Positions 1 through 12,000 of a stretch of DNA of 64,000 nt are shown here, one piece after another. Numbering within the stretch: the stretch's first letter is position 1; every line of letters starts with the position of its first letter. Source of the DNA: Stratiolaelaps scimitus (taxonomy: Eukaryota > Arthropoda > Arachnida > Mesostigmata > Laelapidae); the NCBI GenBank assembly GCA_019614645.1, contig JABWDB010000012.1:372001-436000 (forward strand). Direction: 5' to 3'. A program made the position numbers and the translations under genes. The notes beneath the pieces are model-generated. The model saw only the letters and a list, made by a program, of their open reading frames with translations, was not told the DNA's origin and did no database searches.

Positions 1-627
1 GAAGCCGAACGTTATGACAGACTGTATCCGTTAAGTTCTGATATAGCTGATATATAAAAGGACTAAACCGTTATGTTTGTTACGACCTAACCGAAACTCG
101 TTATTGGGAAACTTCGACCTGCTTGATCCTGCATCTATTTCAGCACGTCGACCTGTTCGCCATACACTAGCTGTACCAACACTGTTACCACAGAGGGACT
201 AGGTTTATGCTTTTTTCCGCGAGCTCTGACTAGCGAGGTGTTTGTTCACGGCAGCACGGCAATCTGTCTACTGTTAACGAAGATCAAGAATCAAAACTTG
301 GATCATGTGCCACAACTTCAGAAAGTTTCCGATTGAGTCCACTCGAAATAATAGTCATCCGAGCCGGTTAGTCAGAAATTATACTTTCATTCGTAATCAT
401 TAGACACACTTTTCGGTAAAATTATTAAATATTTCCATGAGGCTTATTTGATCGAATTCGTTCCGATTACGGCATAACGCAGAATACAAGAAACCCATAA
501 CCCTGCTAATTTATCGGCGAACGTCACTTAATGTATATACTTTGTTTATGGCATTGTGTCGACCGGGGTATCTAAAACCTATACTACATACTTTTTAGAC
601 TTGAGAGGATAAGTTAGAATAAATCAA
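1..627. other. Noncoding stretch, nothing recognised
   Basis: No ORF of note and no repeat or RNA gene that I can recognise. It directly precedes the endonuclease remnant of the non-LTR element, so part of it could be unrecognised 5' sequence of that element. Confidence 0.4.
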
Positions 628-1245
628 ATGCATGAGCTTCAAACTCCTGTATTTTTGTCACCATTATTCGCCATTATGTCAAAGATACGTCATTTCGCAG
701 TGGACGTGGTTGTGGAAAGTGAGACGTGGCTTAAGAGGGTCAACTACGGTGCTTATGGAATCACTGATTGCACCTTCTTTGGCTCGGGTCGAGAGACTGG
801 TAGGCAAGGGAGCAGCGTTGGTGTTTATGTCCGGTGTGGCTGTCTGTAGGCTGAGTACCGTAGCCAAAGGTAGCAGCGACGTCATTCGTGTACACATTAG
901 GAAACCTGCTTTTGAAAATGTTATGATCGGCTTCTATTCTAGTGATTCCTCCTTCAGAGATACTCTGCTTGATTTGTTGGAAGATCCTCTTCCGACTGGT
1001 GTTTCCTTGCCATGCATTATAATGGGAGATTCTTACACGAATCTGCTGGCTAGTGTACAGTGAAAGTTATTTTTTCTCTTCCAGAAATTTGTGTCATGTG
1101 TTCGTCCCGCGTCTGTTACCTGTATCGATCACATTGCCATTAGTAACTGTAAGGGTTTCCTCGATATATCTCCCGCTGTGTGGTGCACGCCGCCATTCTC
1201 TGACCACTATCCTGTAGTTGTTCTCTATAGGCTCAATGTGCCTTC
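628..1245 (+). pseudogene. Endonuclease domain remnant of the non-LTR element
   Basis: Remnant of an apurinic-like endonuclease (EEP family), which nicks target DNA for target-primed reverse transcription. The first frame (628-849) carries ETWLKR and GRQGSSVGVYVR, matching the usual ETWL and GGGVxIYV blocks. The reading then moves to the frame of 632-1063, with VHIRKPAFENVMIGFYSS and CIIMGDSY, where an intact enzyme has GDFN. A third frame (from 1091) gives IDHIAIS and then SDHYPVVV at about 1199, the catalytic SDH motif. Two frameshifts and a changed GDFN motif make it non-functional. Confidence 0.75.
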
Positions 1246-1584
1246 GCTGGTTAGGCGACACGATACCCATAATATTGAGAATGTAATCGAGCGGGTGCAT
1301 CAGTTGTCTTGGCTCAAAGTCAATGACAACACAAAGAGGCTTTCAGTGGACTGGTATCTAGGATCTACGAAGAGTGCTTCCCCTCTTTCGTCGAGGTTGT
1401 GCCACGAATGCCAAAAACGTTTTTTCCTCCGCCAAACTCTGTTGACTCCGTCTAAAGTAGATGATATAGGCTGTCCCTGAAAACAGATTGTCCCTGAAAG
1501 ACGGCTTATGCTCGCAGTCGCCTCAGGCAGACATTTAGCCTTCAGGTAGCCTTTAATTTCGTTTGGCACACCTTCTTTTTTCAG

Positions 1585-1884
1585 ATGCTGCAGCATCTCG
1601 GATGCAGTTTTGCCGTCGTGGCCTGGTTTCCTTTTTACCTTATTGACAGGAGACAAGCCTTGAAGGTTGGAGAGGTGGAGTCTAAATGGGCAGTCCTGAA
1701 TATTGGAACACCCCAGGGCTCTATCCTTGGTCAATTCTTTTTTATCATAATGATGAACTATTTTGTACTAAGAATTTTCGCTATTAATTTTTGCAGGACC
1801 GTAACGTATGCCGATGGCACTTCACTCCTGTTTAGGGTCTCTCCATCGCCGCTGCATGAGGACATAAGTTCAGCTATTCTCTAG
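1585..1884 (+). pseudogene. Reverse transcriptase palm remnant of the non-LTR element
   Basis: About 99 codons remain of a LINE reverse transcriptase. Visible motifs are WFPFYLIDRRQALKVGEVES at residues 14-33 (the WFxSYLxDRxQ block), GTPQGSILG at residues 41-49 (about base 1705) and VTYADGTSLLF at residues 73-83. In the last motif the second aspartate of the catalytic YADD box is glycine, so activity would be lost. The fingers region is missing upstream. The copy is eroded; its frame is open by chance or through limited age. Confidence 0.85.
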
Positions 1885-2026
1885 GTAGCGGATGTAGTTG
1901 AATCCTTCGAGTCTTTTGGTCTGCTATCATAGCGTCGCTGCAACGTCTCAAAGATATTGGGGTACCAATCGCTAGTTTGTTCCTAGTGTACAAAGTTATA
2001 CTGTGCAGAGCGGAGTATCCCTTTTC

Positions 2027-2158
2027 CAGAATGATGCCCTTCGTGCTATTTTGGGCAGACGTAGCAATCATTCGGTTGCTGATATTTTCCATAGTTTTGG
2101 ACTATTTAGTGTGGACGAAAACTGTACTGTTCAGACAGCCCTTATTGCCTACAAATGG
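2027..2158 (+). pseudogene. C-terminal tail remnant of the non-LTR polyprotein
   Basis: In the frame starting at about 2027 the translation reads QNDALRAILGRRSNHSVADI and continues with FHSFGLFSV and LIAYKW. The pattern 'NDALR...L...S..DIF...GL.S........ALIAYK' is typical of the segment after the thumb of CR1/Jockey-type polyproteins. Sequence further 3' (to about 2400) shows weak remains of the AASA...LP type C-terminus. No intact ORF spans this and the RT piece. Confidence 0.65.
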
Positions 2159-2603
2159 TAAATGGAAAAATACCGGGCAACTTCGCTTTTCCAATCTATC
2201 CGACGGGAAGAAAGACTTCCCGCTGTGCTACTGCCTCTACGAAGTCCTTCGTCACTAAAGAGTCTAGTCGCCACTCTCTAGGTCTAGCTGCATGTACAGT
2301 TAGTTTTTGTCCTCTCTCTTTTATGTACATTTCTCATGGTTATATGCGGCCTCTGCGTCGACGGTGTTGGTTGTAACTTTACTCTTATTTACATTTTTAC
2401 TACGAGAGCTTCGGTTTTTCGAATTTACAGTTTCGGAGATGGGGCTCAACCGCATTTTTACGATTATTTTTAAGAGAACTAAGCATTGTAAAACTGCAGT
2501 TCCATCAATAAACGTCACTGAATGAATGAAACTAACTAGCCGCGCCCATTCACGATATCATTAAGGCCAAAGATAAAATTTTAGCTTGGGCCCAAAGGAA
2601 ATA

Positions 2604-2630
2604 GATAATAATAATAATAATAATAATAAT
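2604..2630. repeat. (TAA)n microsatellite
   Basis: About nine ATA/TAA units, roughly 80 bases after the end of the non-LTR element. Confidence 0.95.
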
Positions 2631-4257
2631 ATAGGAACTATCGAACATACAACAATAGATTCATGATGGAAAAATATGCAAACGAACGCTGAGTCAGCCA
2701 TGATGGTTCTAATCGACCATCAGAAAGACCTAAGTTCCTAAACAGTTATAAGAAGGCATCGCCACCAACGAAATCGCACCCGAATGATGGAGAATGTCGC
2801 TTCGAATCAACCCCAACTCTTGTAAATGTTTGTAGGCCTTCAATAGCGTCGATCCCGATAAATTGCCATCCCACCAAACGAGAAGGCATTCATGGGTCAT
2901 GAACGCTCTGAAGCTTCGAATTGACGTTACGATACACATTTCATGTTGTTGTGCATAGCGCTGACAGCGAAAACATTTACAGGACACGATTCAAACGAAC
3001 GTAGACGGGAGGACGATTGACGGACACAACGAGTGGGAGGGAGACTTATTCGCGTTAGAACGTAATAGCCGATTGAATTTGTTAAATTCGTACAATCGAT
3101 GTATTCAACCCGATATCAGTCTTCAAGTCGTTGTTTAATTAGACGCAATGGATTTGATTCTATTTGATTCCGAATGAGAACGAATTCTACCTCAGCGAAT
3201 AAAAGTTATTTGATGATTGGAGTTGGAAGTACCGGGGGTTCTAACGAATTCTATGCTTAGCCAGCTGAGAGCCGGTCAGCTCGTTCAGATTGGTTCATTG
3301 GAGTTCTGTGTTTTGAGCTAGTCCCTTCTCTGGCCGATTTTGACCACAAGAATGAATTTAATTTAATCGAGTCGTTTTCAAGATTATGCACAGAAATATG
3401 GATGCAATCTTAGTTCAGTTTAGATGATAGGATATATACGGTTTCCGTAGAGATTTCTTTGCTACAACTTACGTCAGGCAACCGTCTCCATCATTGGAGC
3501 TCTCTTGTGGAACGAAGTCGAATAAATCAAACGTTTGAGATATGTTTCCTTTCTTATAACTCATACAAGCAGTGTGCTTCGGACTTCATAAACAATGAAT
3601 ATCGGTATCGTAATATTTAAAAAAGAAGGATACATAGCGAGTCACGACCGGTACAGGGTGAAATATTGAAAATCGTAAACATTCGGCCGGGCGTAGAAGA
3701 CCAACTTCATTGGTTGGAATCCGCTAAGGCGTGCTGCGCTAAATCAGACAGGACGACCCCGCGGGGTGGTCGCCACCGCCCTGCGCAAACAAACAGCTGT
3801 CCTTGTCATATACGCTTTACCTGCCATTATCTCGTTTCCTGTAGTATGAGTTTTTTATTTCAACGAAAGGTCGGTAGTTCGCCATTGGCAGAAGGCTCGA
3901 CTATTATTTTATGTATGTCTTGGCTCTATGGTACACTGAAAAAGATATTATATAATTTTAGCCACTGCAATCCATTGCAGAAATCACGTAAATTATTAAC
4001 TGTTGGTAACGGGCCCGTGCAATCTTCTATTGGGCTGTGTGGATGCAATAAATATACATTTCTCGGAACGGGCAATACTTGTATGCAGTATTGTCGTTAT
4101 TAGTGGTAGCTGCTGCATTTATACAACAATAATGAAAAATTCTTATGCTCAAGATCAAAGATGTAGAATGTGCGCAAACACATTTTCTACAACGCATTTT
4201 TGCAATTTTCGAGAGCTGAGAACACATACATGTAATCGGGCTGGCAATCTTATATCA
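2631..4257. other. Noncoding stretch with short chance ORFs
   Basis: No recognisable gene. A - strand ORF (2730-2987) and a + strand ORF (3666-4103) are open, but neither has a recognisable motif or splice support. The - strand one looks mildly protein-like and could be a transposon remnant. Confidence 0.4.
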
Positions 4258-4258
4258 A

Positions 4259-4260
<2 letters not shown>

Positions 4261-4311
<51 letters not shown>
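4261..4311. repeat. (TA)n microsatellite, about 25 units
   Basis: An uninterrupted run of TA dinucleotides. It creates artificial IYIYIY ORFs on both strands. Confidence 0.98.
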
Positions 4312-4315
<4 letters not shown>

Positions 4316-7300
4316 AAAAAGTGCCCTAGAAAACTCCGGTGGGAAGATGTTATTTTTATGCATCGACAAGGTGTATCGAGTATGTAATACAGATGTATTA
4401 TTAACTATTTCAAAAAGCTTGTAGTATCGCGTCAATGGGCAGATGACAACATAATGGAATATCGGCGTTTCTCCCACTGTTGCTTGCTATTATAAATCGA
4501 CTGCGGGTAAAATCAATCAGGATTTTCCTGGTTTACTCGGCGTGGTGACGAACCAAACTGACTATTCTGATAAATGAACGACTGCAGAGAAAATATATTT
4601 TGGTTTGGTCGACGTAATAGAATAACAATGATGGTGTCGATCGATCTATATCGTAGAATTCGTGCACATATATCGCAGAGTTTAGCATAACCGCCATCGA
4701 CCGCATATCTCAAAAACAGACCGAAAGATCTAAACTTTCTACTGACCCATTCTGTTTCGTTTGGTATCCAACAACAGACATAAATGGCGGGTCACATTCA
4801 TTTTCTTGACTAGTCCTGCCTCTAATGAATGACATGTAGACCATGCAGATCCTGATATTTGACCGATGATGCGTTTGTGCGTATTTTAATTCGAGTCGCT
4901 ATTCCTCTTGGTTCCTTGGTTCGGCTGCATTGAGTTACTGATCCGTTAGATGACACCACGCGTTGAAATAGACGATAATCTATTCATTGGTCCATCATAG
5001 GAGGGTAGTGAAGTTAGCTTACTCAGAGACATCGGATGTAGCAGTTGTAATGCAAATAAATAAATAAAAAATATTATTATTATTATACCGTTTATCAGAG
5101 CGCCTCTTGCCCACTTCTGAGTAGCATTTAATAATTAGCGCTGTTCAGAAACGATCTCAATAGTTATGTGGCGATCGATAACAGATAAAGAATACCAAAT
5201 GACGTGTTCCAGAGCAGACAGAAGCAATCGTCTAAAAACTCTGTCTCATCTATTTCAGCTATGTTAGAAAGCCGTCATATCGAATATTGAACGCAGTCAA
5301 GGTGAGAGGTTCCGCGTTCAGGCTTCATCGTATACTCGGACAGTTGTTGGTTCAGCTGCCCGTTCAGCGATTTGACCGCCATCGTCGAATTCGCTGCTTT
5401 TGTCCAACTCTGCCGACGAAACAGAAAGAAGAAATGTGTGGTGTGTCGAGAAGGTCAGAAATACCGAACACCGCAAACAAAGCACCGTTACCACCTCATG
5501 ATAAAAAGGAGAAAGCGTTGCCTCCTCGACGAACGATCGGTTGGCAACAGAAGAGCGCAGGGGAAAATAAGCAAAATAGAGCGAAAGGCCATCATTTGCC
5601 CAGCTGATCCGAGCGCGACAATTCTGATTCAACCGGTGCCCTGACGGTCGTTCCTGTTGCATTCGAATGAAATCATTCCTAGAACAGTGGTGCTCTTTGT
5701 GTGTGTGTGCACCAGTGGCTGCGCGAATAACGGTAACCATCACATGGCTTCTGATGGCGAAATTCAAGAGAGACTAAGCCGCTGTCGATCGATAGATGGG
5801 CCAACGTGAAATGTTGTCGCTTTCAACAACTTGCGCGCATCCTAACTATTGACCTCACAGACTGAATTGAGAGAAAATGAAGTCGGCGCCCTTTAACCTC
5901 TGCAGGCTCCCTTCCAGCCAGATTTCCACATCGGCCCCGAGTTGAACTGTTGCCGAGAAGTGATTGTTGTTGTTGTTGCTGTTGCGATTTGCTATTGTTG
6001 TCACTGGCATGTTGCAGAGGTAGGCCAACGGCTGACATTTCTGTTCAAACAAGAAAACAGAAAATTCTCCCGTTTTAACGCTGAGTTCCACGGTCGACTC
6101 GTCGGAAAGGCATTGGAAAAATTTGCTGAATTTCGTCTAAACAATTTACAGCGCTCGCCATCAAGCGACGTCGACGTGGACTCCTGTGGTCTCACAGTGG
6201 GAGACCACTGATCGCTTTGTAGTATTATACATGCATTGTGACACACACGAACACGCAACAAATGTGTGTGTCTGGGTGTGCGCACAGTTGAGTCGGTTCG
6301 TGCGTTAACGCAAACGCTGACATAGAATTTGCATCAAGTACAACGAAGAACAATAACAACAACAGCAGCAAGAATAAGCAGAAGAAAAAAGTGTGACAAT
6401 ATGCAGAGTGTAAATATAATAGCTGTCGGTTCTGGAAAAACAAAGTACTTCAAGCTTTACTGTGACTTGCTCTCGGTAGCAACGCCGGTTGTGTATAGAA
6501 TACGTTAAACTGTGATGGAAATGTCTGTATGTTGTGTGTTTGAGGTGTGTATGCTTCTTCGCCTCAATAATAATAATAATAATGATCATGCTGCTAATGA
6601 TGATGGCGGGAACAAGATGAGTACGGCAACGCGACAACGGCGGCAACGGTTGACAAAACGGTTGAATTACAAGCACATTTTCTATCCTTCCAGTTTTCCA
6701 ATGTATTCCATAGAAAATCACTGAGCATATCAAAGTGTATCAAGTATCCTCTCTTTGCTTGTCTGCTATTTTCCAGACATATTCTCCAAGCCAACGTTTA
6801 ACATCTACGGCACTGCTTTTTGCATTGCCTCATGAATGCTTGGTATGCATAGAATAGCGCGATCATACGATCTTCCTCTCTTCGGCAAAAGAGCTGGGAG
6901 CACACTGCTATATAAGCACAAATTGCACGTATCGTAACACTAGAATAAATGCAAGCAGCAACTCGCAGCAAACGTATTGGGGTAACGCTAATTGAGACTG
7001 ACTTACTGGATGAACTCTGTAGCATAACCAACAATATTCTATTATTCTTCCTTTTTATACAGCTAGTATTAGAAGGCGTATTCATTCGTATGCTATAATT
7101 TTCTATCTCGTTTTTTTCTTCTTTATCGGTTTTCAGATTCAACGACAGAATGTCGAATTCGTTAACTGTCCCTCTATCGACAAAACTGCAAAGTGGAAAA
7201 TAATAAACAGAATGACTCTGCGATTCGGATTTCACCGCCGGTGAGGAGTCAGTGAATGTCTGTCTATGTGTATGGAAATATCTGTGGCCAATCTGCGACG

Positions 7301-9009
7301 ACTACCACTGACAACTACGGGGTTCAACGTACGTCGCCGTTTCTCGCGGACACCGGCAACGCCTACCGACAGGACACTATCAAACGTAAGTTGTAGCATA
7401 TTGACACAGCCACTCACGAATGCGGATAGACATTGCCAACAGACAATACGATGTCGTTCGAGTGCGATAACGAACTGCTGCCACTGAGTCTCCACGAAGT
7501 TTACGCAAGACAATACGAAATAGAGAAGCGATCACATATGTAAATCTACATATGCATACACATTGGTTTAATAATATTTTATTTACGCAAACTTTCATTT
7601 CGAGCGGCATTTACAATGCCAAGACGGTGCTTAACAATGTATTCCCTCTGCGGGCTAGCATCATTAGGAGACGCCTACGAGATTGCTACTGCTGGCAGCA
7701 AAAACACGTTGTCCTAAAATAAAACAAATGGGTGTGGTGCTACGCCTGCGGTTAAAAGGGCTCCAGCTATTCTCCCATGAGCAAACATTTCTCTGTACTT
7801 TTATCACTATGATGTCATGAGAGAGGAAGAATTCGTTGAGAGGTGAAATCGACACTTCCCTGAGGCCGCGGCAGGACTTGAGCCTCGCCCGTACTATATA
7901 TAGAATAGCTACCGAGATTACAGGAGATATGCAATCAAAAACTACATCGTTGATTTTGACAAGTGAATCCAACAATTACGAGTCACATTGGTTAAGTTAA
8001 CCAAAACTCGATTTGATATCTTTATTCATTTTTGGGGTATCCGTTGGGAGATATTGCTCGGTTACAGCTGTGCCACGCGGCTACCGCTATATCCTGTGAC
8101 GCATGGGAAAACATTTTTTGTTTAGTTAGATCACAATCGTAGAAATCAATTGAAAGGAATGAAATCAAGCTTATTTCTAGATACATCATTATAATGGTAA
8201 ATGCGAACCAATTCTTGTAGTTCTTATCCTCGTTGGATGGACGGCTCATTCATCGTTACTTCCCTGTAAATAATTCCGATTTCGAGATATATCCTCCTCT
8301 CAAAACGTATGCGCTTCCGCAGCTTAATCCGATATCCGTGCTATGGTCATATCGACTGTATCAAAATGTCTATCTAGTCTGCCTGGACAAAAAATTATCT
8401 GACCGCCCAAACGATGGATAGCTTTTTATGTCTGCAGCCTGCATGCTTGTATCGTCTACGAAATTTGCATTTTCGTTTATTGTCTTCAAGCAGAGACAAT
8501 AGATCTCCGCACGTTGATACACAACGCGACCAATGTATCCTCCGACATCCTTTCCATTTGCTGTTGGCTACTTGCAATAGCTTGCTATGTACGTTTGTGT
8601 GTTCTGAATGTTGTTCATCTCCTCTGCTGTTGTTTCCGCCTTGGGAAGAGCCAGCTGGTCACGTCATCATTCGACTTGTCAACGGCCACTTTGAACCCAT
8701 TCGAGTCCGCATGGTATTTATTGTCTCTTGCCCGCGTCACTGTAGACTATCGTGTCGCCAACACATTCGATCTGAATGCTATGGAACGTATGGATGCATA
8801 AATAGATATTACAGATAGATGGATCAACGTGGAAATATACGTGGGCGACTTAGAAATAGAGTAGTCTTCTATTTCATTTTTATTTTGTTGTTGTTGTTGC
8901 TGCTGCCGCTGCCGTCACCGGCAATTTCATGTTGTCTTCGTTTTCTTCCGATGGTCGTATTTCACGCCGGTCTCCCTCGAATTATAGCTATTCGCGCTTT
9001 GCTTACGTT
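4312..9009. other. Noncoding, triplet-repeat-rich, one UTR-like patch
   Basis: I see no coding exon. Simple repeats include A/T-rich ATT units at 5055-5086, (TAA)n at 6566-6583 and GTT/GCTG-type triplets at 8885-8914. The part from about 5280 to 6430 has more CpG and ends in CAA/CAG-rich, purine-rich sequence (6340-6395), like a 5' UTR or promoter-proximal stretch, but no start codon with a downstream donor supports this. Confidence 0.4.
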
Positions 9010-9032
9010 AATATATATATATATATATATAT
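9010..9032. repeat. (TA)n microsatellite
   Basis: About eleven TA units. Confidence 0.95.
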
Positions 9033-12000
9033 TGTGAGGGATTAGCCAGATTTCAATTCTCTGCCTACTAAGTAAAATATTTTTAAATAATACTTAAATA
9101 GATAGAAAAGCGACGTGTAGCTCCAAAACGAGGAAACGATTCAACCGTTCATTTTCATTCTAACCGTATCACATATCCTAGAATATATGTGCTTAAGTTG
9201 AACACGGAGACATATATAATAAATACCGATTTGACAGTAACCTAATGGGTTCAGAGACCATGAGAGAAATCATCCTACCGACGATGGCCGGTCACGAGCG
9301 AGTGACTATTGAGTAGTCGCACACCCGGTATTCACGAGACTATTAACTCATAATATGCATTCGCAAAAGAACGACCAACATAGTATCTTATTCTTATCTT
9401 ATCAAGCTATTCCAAAGTATTAGGCATACACCATTTACTTGCGCGCAGGGTATTGAACTTATTACTGCAACGCTTACGGATTACGCGTGTGTTTCGCGAC
9501 AGGCAGATGGGAGAAAACCCCCGCATTTTCATGGGTTCATTCATTTAGTGTAGTGCGGAGAAGCGGAGTTGAGTTAGGCGTAGACAGGGTGGATTATTGG
9601 CAGATTTAAATGGTTAACACAGTTTCAGTGGGCGGTTGATTGGGGTCGATTGCTACAACAGTGGCACGGCAGTTGCCAGTGCAATTGCTGTGCAATAGAA
9701 TGCCAACGGGACGTCGTCGGGAATCGCTCCCAGCGACAGGATGGCCCGACGAGTTGAGAGACAACTTCACTTCTAGTGTCGTCTCGTCTCGCCTCGCTTT
9801 GATGAATCACGGCCTGACAACGCTCAATGGCACATACCGCTGTATCGCGCATGTTGCATTTGACGCTAGTATCATAATATACTAGCAAACATGATACTAA
9901 TAACAGCAACATCAAACACAACACGACTCTGGTGACGATATTGATAGATGAATGGATACACAACGATGATAATGTCCATCATGTCCTGACATTGCTTCCT
10001 TCTAAGACGCAAACGAGCATCATAAATAGCCGCTAACCTGAACGGCTCAAATTAATAATAATATTAATAATAATAATCAACATGTACTAATCTAAGCACG
10101 CATATATATAATGGTAGATATACCTATAATGTGTATCGGTCTTATATGGGAAGAGAATAAGAGTGAAATTCTATTGAACAAGCTGTGACGAGATGCTAAG
10201 AGCGACGATACCAACGATGCAACCGATGTTACCGTTATGTACTAGGCATGCTGCAGTGTAACATATCACGCGTGTACATATTTACTCTCATATCTACAAA
10301 CATCTGATAAAATGTATTTCGTATTACTAAATCAGACAGCAAATAGCAACAACCACAATGAAACTGATCGCATGAATTACCAGGTCGTATGTGTGATTCC
10401 TGTGTGAGTCCGTTATGAATGCAGTGGCCAATTCGATGTGCCCACCCTACACGTGACCCTTCATACTTCAGATGTGACATCCATTCAGAGACGAATTATA
10501 ATACAATAAACCGCTTGTAGACAAACATCACCAGGCGATTGGATCTTAGTGTGTGCATGTTTCATAAATGTGCGCCATCAAATGGCGCTGCTATGATGAC
10601 AAATGACTCTGGCATACATTACATGACGGCTTTATGATGTTTTGTAGTCAACGATATATCGCAAGCTCTCGTTAGAAAAGAACAACAAGCTTCATAACCT
10701 GTCCCGATCTAGCGGACCCTCCCTAATGTACGCTACGACAATCAAAGTACTTCATGAAGAACACGAATAAACAATATGAATACTGTCTATCTAACATATC
10801 TTGCTATGCAAATAATGTACACAGACCCGTTAGCAATACAGCGACATAAGCGACAAGCGTGCACTATATGTACAATACCATACAGCACCAACAACAACAA
10901 CAAAAGCGATACAGTTTGGCCATTATGCCCCGTTAGAACTGTCTCCGTGTGTCTGTCTGTTGGTCTCCGGCTGACTGACGGACTTCCATCTGGGAGCGTT
11001 AACAATCGCAAATCAACGACAGACGGGATCAATAACGGAGTTAAGATTTCGTACACAAGCGTGCGCTAATCCTTTGGCTCGATGTACTTTAGTCACCACG
11101 ACAGGTTAAGACGACTGCCACGCCCTGAGCCAGAGAGAGAGAAAGAGAGAGAGAGAGGGAGCGACCTAGTCCCATAATTTGTTCCACTATCCACCTCCAC
11201 CACTAACATCACAACCTACTTGCTGTTGATGCTGTTATTCTTCTTCTTCTTCACGATAAAGCACAGTGGTTGGTCAGCGGATCTTCCTCGCCAGTTATGT
11301 TGCTATTGCTACATGATGTTGTTGTCACGATGATGATGATGATATTGTTATTGTTGCTGTTCACTATCAGTCACTTCTCAGTTGCTTGTCAGTCAGTATT
11401 GTACCACGCCTGTGGTGGTGCTGTTGCGCAAAAATGCATTGCATTATGGATACATAAATACATATGTATATGATTGCTGTTGTCACATGAATAGAGGCTC
11501 CTTCAGTGGGTGGCCAGCAGGCATCTTCCACTTCCCATGTGAGTATCTTCACTATCACTAAACGCAACTCTCTCGCATGCAGCGTCATTATTGTACCCGT
11601 ACGTAGTGTGCAAGTACAATAACAACGAACTTCAATATATCTGTATTTCAATTGTTGTTTTCGTTGCTGCTGTCGTTGTTATTACAACTGCAGGAATATT
11701 CGGGAGTGTCACCAGTTCGTGTCTCGACTCGGGGGATTCACCCAATTGCAATCAATGACTGAATAACTGATACGTGGCATATTATCATCATCACCATCAT
11801 TAGTAACAGCACCAACAACATCATATGTAAAGCTACTGGAGAAAGAATCATCTGTGCCTGTTTGGTTATTTGTGTGTGTGTGTGTGTGTGCCTGTCTCCA
11901 GACTTGAATTGAAAACATTTCGAGGTGGCGATGGGTGGCCGCACGCGACGCCTGCCACCGCCGCCGCCCCCTTCTGCTAAGTGGCTTATACATCACGATC

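Larger units (their letters stand above)
628..2525 (+). mobile_element. Degraded non-LTR retrotransposon (CR1/Jockey-like), + strand
   Basis: Three parts of a LINE polyprotein occur in the correct order on the + strand: endonuclease, reverse transcriptase and the C-terminal tail, followed by a 3' UTR-like end. Several frame changes and stop codons separate them. The distance from the end of the endonuclease (about 1240) to the RT palm motifs (about 1708) is much too short for an intact element, so the N-terminal RT part is deleted. The last 60 bases (about 2475-2525) resemble the end of a second fragment at 52.94-53.03 kb, which supports a 3' boundary here. The element cannot move by itself. 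The clade is a judgement from the motifs; Jockey, CR1 and L2 are all possible. Confidence 0.8.

Noticed and set aside
1300..1734. 144-codon - strand ORF over the non-LTR element
   Set aside because: It is the shadow of the + strand reverse transcriptase, which shows diagnostic motifs.
6225..6733. Poly-leucine/isoleucine ORFs resembling membrane proteins
   Set aside because: They are produced by TAA and CAA/GTT triplet repeats read in other frames.
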